Origin: Candidatus Binatia bacterium
GTDB taxonomy: Bacteria; Desulfobacterota_B; Binatia; UBA9968; JAJDTQ01
DNA length: 23,633 nt
Direction: 5' to 3'
Assembly: GCA_022827045.1 (NCBI GenBank)
Contig: JAJDTQ010000115.1
Location: forward strand, 1 to 23,633
The notes beneath the pieces were generated by a model. That model was not told the DNA's origin. It made no database searches and saw nothing but the letters and a program-made list of their open reading frames with translations. Shown in pieces: positions 20,327-23,633 of the stretch (position 1 is its first letter; every line of letters begins with the position of its first letter). The position numbers were made by a program, and so were the translations under genes.

Positions 20327-21769
20327 ATGCAGGCCTTCGACTACGACATCATCGTCATAGGCAGCGGTCCCGCGGGCTACACGGCTGCCGTTCAGGCGTG
20401 CGAGCTGGGCGCCAGGGTCGCCATCGTGGAAAGGCAGGAGACCCTCGGCGGCATCACGCTCCTTTCGGGCACCATTCCCAGCAAGACCCTGCGCGAGGCC
20501 ATCATCTACCTGCGCGGGGTGCGCCAGCGCCCCTTCTACGGCACCGATTTCACGGAGAAAAAGGACATCACGCTCTCGGACCTGTTCATCCGGGTGCAGA
20601 AGGTGGTGGAGCGGCGGGTGGCGACCATGGAGGACCAGCTTCAGGTCTACCGCGACCTGAACCGCATCGACGTCTTCCGCGGCTACCACGCGACCGTGGA
20701 CGGTCCCAACTCGGTGCACGCATGGGTGCTCAAGAACCCCATGGAATCCATCAACCTGACGGCAGAGAAGATCGTCATCGCCGCCGGGTCGAGGCCCCGC
20801 TTCGTGCCCGACATACCCATCGACAACGAGGTCGTCTTTGACTCCGACTCCGTGTTCACCCTGGAGTTCAAGCGCAAGACGCTGCCGCAATCGGTGATCG
20901 TCGTCGGCGCCGGGGTCATCGGCGCGGAGTACGGCTCGGCCTTCGCGGTCCTGGGCTGCAAGGTGTCGCTGATCCAGCGGGACCACACCTTCCTGAGCTT
21001 CGCCGAACGTCCCATCGTCGACCTGCTGATCCGGCGCATGGAGGACTACGGCGTGGAGTTCGTCTGGGGCACCTGGTACGACAAGATCGAGCGCATGTCC
21101 GGGTGGGAGGAGAAGGCCCGGGTCACTCTCACCGACGGGCGGGCGCTGGAGGCGGACGCGGTGATCGTGGCCAGCGGACGCGAAGTGGCCACCAAAGTGC
21201 TCGGGCTCGAGGACGTGGGCGTCGAGTTCAACCAGTACGGCCTGATCAAGGTCAACGAGCTGTTCCAGACATCGGTCCCGAGCATCTACGCCGCCGGCGA
21301 CGTGGTCGGCTTTCCGGCGCTGGCCTCCACCAGCAGCGAGCAGGGCCGCATGGCCGCCAACTACGCCCTGGGGCGCCGCGCGGGCGGGCGCAGGACGCTG
21401 TTCCCCATGTGCGTCTACACGATCCCCGAGATCGCCATGGTGGGCTACACGCAGAAGGAGCTGGACGCCAAGGGCATCCCTTACGCCAAGGGCGTGGCCA
21501 CGTACGAGGAGGTCACCAAGGCCGGCATCATCGGCGACTCGCACGGCATGTTAACCCTGCTTTTCGAGCCCAACGGCTGGCACCTGCTGGGGGTCCACAT
21601 CATCGGCGACCAGGCCTGCGAGTTGATCCACATCGGCCAGGCCGTGCTCAGCTACAACGGCACTATCGACTACTTTATCGACAACGTGTTCAACTTCCCC
21701 ACCATGGGGGAGGCCTACAAGATCGCGGCCTTGAACGGGGTGAAGCAGTTGGATGGGTCACGGCCTTGA
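20327..21769 (+). CDS. sthA: SthA-type soluble pyridine nucleotide transhydrogenase-like flavoprotein
   Basis: The product is 480 aa. The FAD motif is GSGPAGYTAA near residue 12, the second dinucleotide site is VVGAGVIGAEYGSAF, the third FAD motif is SIYAAGDVVGFP, and the dimerisation end contains IIGDQACELIHIGQA and NFPTMGEAYKIAALNG, as in SthA. At the place of the CxxxxC pair of lipoamide dehydrogenase the sequence is GGITLLSGTIPSK: SthA keeps one Cys of the pair, here neither remains. That excludes dithiol chemistry and supports hydride transfer between NAD(H) and NADP(H). The 157-base gap upstream shows no clear promoter or hairpin to me. It may balance reducing power from the dehydrogenases of this cluster. 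Confidence 0.87.
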   Translation: MQAFDYDIIVIGSGPAGYTAAVQACELGARVAIVERQETLGGITLLSGTIPSKTLREAIIYLRGVRQRPFYGTDFTEKKDITLSDLFIRVQKVVERRVATMEDQLQVYRDLNRIDVFRGYHATVDGPNSVHAWVLKNPMESINLTAEKIVIAAGSRPRFVPDIPIDNEVVFDSDSVFTLEFKRKTLPQSVIVVGAGVIGAEYGSAFAVLGCKVSLIQRDHTFLSFAERPIVDLLIRRMEDYGVEFVWGTWYDKIERMSGWEEKARVTLTDGRALEADAVIVASGREVATKVLGLEDVGVEFNQYGLIKVNELFQTSVPSIYAAGDVVGFPALASTSSEQGRMAANYALGRRAGGRRTLFPMCVYTIPEIAMVGYTQKELDAKGIPYAKGVATYEEVTKAGIIGDSHGMLTLLFEPNGWHLLGVHIIGDQACELIHIGQAVLSYNGTIDYFIDNVFNFPTMGEAYKIAALNGVKQLDGSRP

Positions 21770-21800
21770 GGAAGGGATGGAGCAGCGTCTTCCATACCCT

Positions 21801-21829
21801 TTGATGCCAAACCGGGAATGGTGCATAGG
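21801..21829 (+). promoter_or_regulatory. Weak candidate promoter for the ABC transporter genes
   Basis: TTGATG (21801-21806) and CATAGG (21824-21829) are 17 bases apart, matching four and three of six consensus positions. The 130-base gap before the binding-protein gene is clearly richer in A+T than its surroundings, which suggests a promoter somewhere in it. Confidence 0.25.
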
Positions 21830-21899
21830 CATGTTTCTTGCAATCGGGAGTCGTTATTGGGTAGCGTATTGATTCAACGATCTTAAAAAGGAGAAAGCC

Positions 21900-23090
21900 A
21901 TGAGAAAGCTTATTTCCGGTATTCTGTTTGTTTTCGTTTCCATGTACGCTGGCGCGGCCCTCGCAGCCGACGTCAAGCTGGGAGTGGTCTTCGGTTACAC
22001 CGGCCCCATCGAGTCGCTGACCCCCCACATGGCGCAGGGCGCCGAGCTGGCCATGAAGGAAGTCAACGACGGCGGCGGGTTGCTGGGCGGCAAGAAGGTC
22101 GTCTCCGTGCGCGCCGATTCCACCTGCGGCGACGCTGCCGCCGGGTCGGCCGCAACCGAGCGCATCGTGACCTCGGACAAGGTAAACGCCATCGTCGGCG
22201 GCGACTGCTCGGGCGTTACCACCGCAATGCTGGAGAACGTGGCCAAGCCCAACGGCATCGTGATGATCTCGCCGTCGGCCACGTCCCCGTCCCTCTCCAC
22301 CATCGAGGACAACGGCCTGTTCTTCCGGACCGCACCGTCCGACGCCCGTCAGGGTGCGATCGTTGCCGACATCCTGAAGGAGATAGGGATCAAGGAGGCC
22401 GCGCTGACCTACACCAACAACGACTACGGCAAGGGCCTGGCGGACAGCATCGCCGCCAACGTGAAGAAGGGCGGCGGCAAGATCACGATCTCGGCCCCCC
22501 ATGAGGACGGCAAGGGCGACTACAGCGCCGAGGTGGCGGCGTTGGCCGCCGCGGGCGGCGACATCCTGATCGTGGCCGGTTACGCCGACCAGGGCGGCAA
22601 GGGCATCATCCAGGGCGCCCTCGACACCGGCGCCTTCGACAAGTTCTACCTGCCCGACGGCATGATCAGCGATTCCCTGGTCAAGGCCATCGGCAAGGGC
22701 CTTGAAGGCGCCATCGGCGCCCATCCCGGCACTGACAGCCCGGGGAAGGCCAAGCTCGACGAGATCGCCAAGGCGGCCAAGGTCAAGTCGGACAGCCCCT
22801 TCGTGCCGGAATCGTACGACGCGGCCGCGCTGATCATGCTGGCCATGGAGGCGGCGAAGTCGTCCGAGAGCGGCAAGCTCAAGGACAAGGTGATGACGGT
22901 GGCCAACGCTCCCGGCGAGAAGATCTATCCGGGCGAGCTGGGCAAGGCGCTCAAGATCCTCGCGGGCGGCGGCGACGTGGATTATGTCGGCGCCTCGGCG
23001 GTGGAGTTGATCGGGCCGGGCGAGAGCGCCGGCAACTACCGCCAGATCACCATCAAGGGCGGCAAGATCGAGACGGTCAAGTACCGGTAA
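21900..23090 (+). CDS. livK: LivK-type ABC transporter substrate-binding protein
   Basis: The product is 396 aa with a clear Sec signal peptide (MRK, hydrophobic core, cleavage near AGAALA-AD at 22/23) and a strong AAGGAG ribosome site. The mature part is a periplasmic binding protein of the branched-chain-amino-acid family: LGVVFGYTGPIESLTPHMAQGAELAMKEVN, a first cysteine pair around STCGDA and GGDCSG that may form a disulfide, ISPSATSPSLS, and AALTYTNNDYGKGLADS. In aromatic-degrading bacteria such proteins often bind aromatic acids or dicarboxylates instead of leucine. The next gene encodes the matching ATPase, so this starts a LivKGFHM-type uptake system. A long hairpin separates the two. 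Confidence 0.92.
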   Translation: MRKLISGILFVFVSMYAGAALAADVKLGVVFGYTGPIESLTPHMAQGAELAMKEVNDGGGLLGGKKVVSVRADSTCGDAAAGSAATERIVTSDKVNAIVGGDCSGVTTAMLENVAKPNGIVMISPSATSPSLSTIEDNGLFFRTAPSDARQGAIVADILKEIGIKEAALTYTNNDYGKGLADSIAANVKKGGGKITISAPHEDGKGDYSAEVAALAAAGGDILIVAGYADQGGKGIIQGALDTGAFDKFYLPDGMISDSLVKAIGKGLEGAIGAHPGTDSPGKAKLDEIAKAAKVKSDSPFVPESYDAAALIMLAMEAAKSSESGKLKDKVMTVANAPGEKIYPGELGKALKILAGGGDVDYVGASAVELIGPGESAGNYRQITIKGGKIETVKYR

Positions 23091-23105
23091 CCGGTAGTGC
23101 GGCGA

Positions 23106-23131
23106 GCGGGAAGGGATCCGTCCTTTCCCGC
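23106..23131 (+). terminator. Stable 11-bp stem-loop after livK
   Basis: Bases 23106-23116 pair with 23121-23131 (ten Watson-Crick pairs and one G-T) around a TCCG loop. No T-run follows. Such structures after binding-protein genes commonly let the binding protein be made in excess over the membrane components by partial termination or 3-prime-end protection. Confidence 0.65.
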
Positions 23132-23158
23132 CCCGGTTGCATTCTGACGGTTGGGGGG

Positions 23159-23268
23159 TCCTTCGACTTCGCTCGGCTGTGCCTCGCTACGCTCAGGACG
23201 AACGGCCGAGCGTCCGAAGTCCGTCGGTCCTGAGCGCAGCGGAGCGTAAGCGAAGCGGAGTCGAAGGA
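23159..23268. repeat. Dispersed palindromic repeat, CTTCGAC family, copy 3
   Basis: TCCTTCGACT (23159-23168) is repeated exactly inverted as AGTCGAAGGA (23259-23268). The interior contains further short inverted repeats such as CGCTCAGGAC-type arms. The last base of the element is the A of the livG start codon. Confidence 0.75.
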
Positions 23269-23633
23269 TGATCGCCGTAGAAAACCTGCACATGCACTTC
23301 GGCGGCATCCGGGCCGTCGACGGCGCGTCCCTGACCATCGAGCAGGGCTCCGTTACCGGACTCATCGGCCCCAACGGGGCCGGCAAGACCACTCTCTTCA
23401 ACGTCATCGCCGGGGTCCATCAGCCCACCTCCGGCAAGGTCTACCTCGACGGCGAGGACGTCACCGGACTCACGCCCCACGAGTTCTTCGCCAAGGGCGT
23501 GCTGCGCACCTTCCAGATCGCCCACGAATTCTCCACCCTGACGGTCCGCGAGAACCTCATGACCGTGCCCGCCGGCCAGTCCGGCGAGCACCTGCTGGAC
23601 GTGTGGCTCCGGCCCGGGAAGATCCACGCCCAG
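23268..23633 (+). CDS. livG: LivG-type ABC transporter ATPase, N-terminal part
   Basis: The frame runs off the end of the window after 122 codons. The Walker A motif GPNGAGKTT is at residues 34-42, FGGIRAVDGASL near residue 11 is the LivG-type A-loop region, and the Q-loop is RTFQIAHEFSTLTVRENL. In the LivG/LivF families this subunit powers uptake of the ligand bound by the LivK-type protein encoded upstream. The ATG at 23268 follows directly on a palindromic repeat whose GAAGG immediately precedes the start; no proper spacing for a ribosome site is left, so GGAG at 23257-23260 within the repeat is the better candidate. Confidence 0.92.
   Translation, partial: MIAVENLHMHFGGIRAVDGASLTIEQGSVTGLIGPNGAGKTTLFNVIAGVHQPTSGKVYLDGEDVTGLTPHEFFAKGVLRTFQIAHEFSTLTVRENLMTVPAGQSGEHLLDVWLRPGKIHAQ

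Noticed and set aside
23159..23268. CRISPR array from the repeated CTTCGAC-type segments
   Set aside because: There are no regularly spaced direct repeats with unique spacers; the copies are single palindromic elements kilobases apart.

Overview
This is a GC-rich window (roughly two thirds G+C, judged by eye). It looks like a chromosome segment from an environmental Gram-negative-type bacterium with a large appetite for aromatic acids. Support comes from a type IV pilus minor-pilin cluster with its prepilin peptidase, a periplasmic binding protein with a Sec signal, XDH-family molybdenum hydroxylase genes, and several small dispersed palindromic repeats. The gene mix recalls Tectomicrobia-, Binatota- or Deltaproteobacteria-like metagenome genomes. 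That placement is an inference; no rRNA or other marker is present.

Layout. (1) 1-642, plus strand: the C-terminal end of a reductive-dehalogenase-like protein with two 4Fe-4S motifs, then a 56-residue unrecognised ORF. (2) 690-4919, minus strand, read from right to left: a ferritin-like protein, an alpha/beta hydrolase-fold protein lacking the usual serine nucleophile, prepilin peptidase PilD, and three minor prepilins (FimU/GspH-, PilV- and PilW-like). (3) 4920-5177: a divergent control region with a 25-bp tandem repeat, a hairpin repeat, a promoter candidate and an 18-bp near-perfect palindrome. (4) 5178-17118, plus strand: a catabolic block of alpha/beta hydrolase, aldehyde dehydrogenase, a frameshifted benzoate-CoA-ligase-type enzyme, a class II aldolase-type lyase/decarboxylase, a 4,5-dihydroxyphthalate-decarboxylase-like protein, the three subunits of a molybdenum hydroxylase, a second ferritin-like protein paralogous to the one in (2), and an enoyl-CoA hydratase. 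(5) 17122-17652: a lower-GC DUF4258/DUF2283-type pair, the first member frameshifted. (6) 17692-23633, plus strand: a UbiD-family decarboxylase, a TauE/SafE permease, a SthA-type flavoprotein, and the start of a branched-chain-amino-acid-type ABC transporter (LivK-like binding protein and LivG-like ATPase, cut by the window end).

How they may work together (inference). The LivK/LivG transporter could import an aromatic or carboxylate substrate. The hydrolase and aldehyde dehydrogenase could deliver an aromatic acid, the ligase could make its CoA thioester, and three unrelated decarboxylase-type families (class II aldolase, Pht5-like, UbiD) could remove carboxyl groups. The molybdenum hydroxylase, tightly coupled to a putative diiron protein and a crotonase, would modify the ring or side chain. 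The most unusual element is the pair of divergent ferritin-like paralogues carrying all four putative diiron helix motifs, one translationally coupled to the large molybdenum subunit. No transcriptional regulator, tRNA, rRNA, CRISPR array or transposase was seen.
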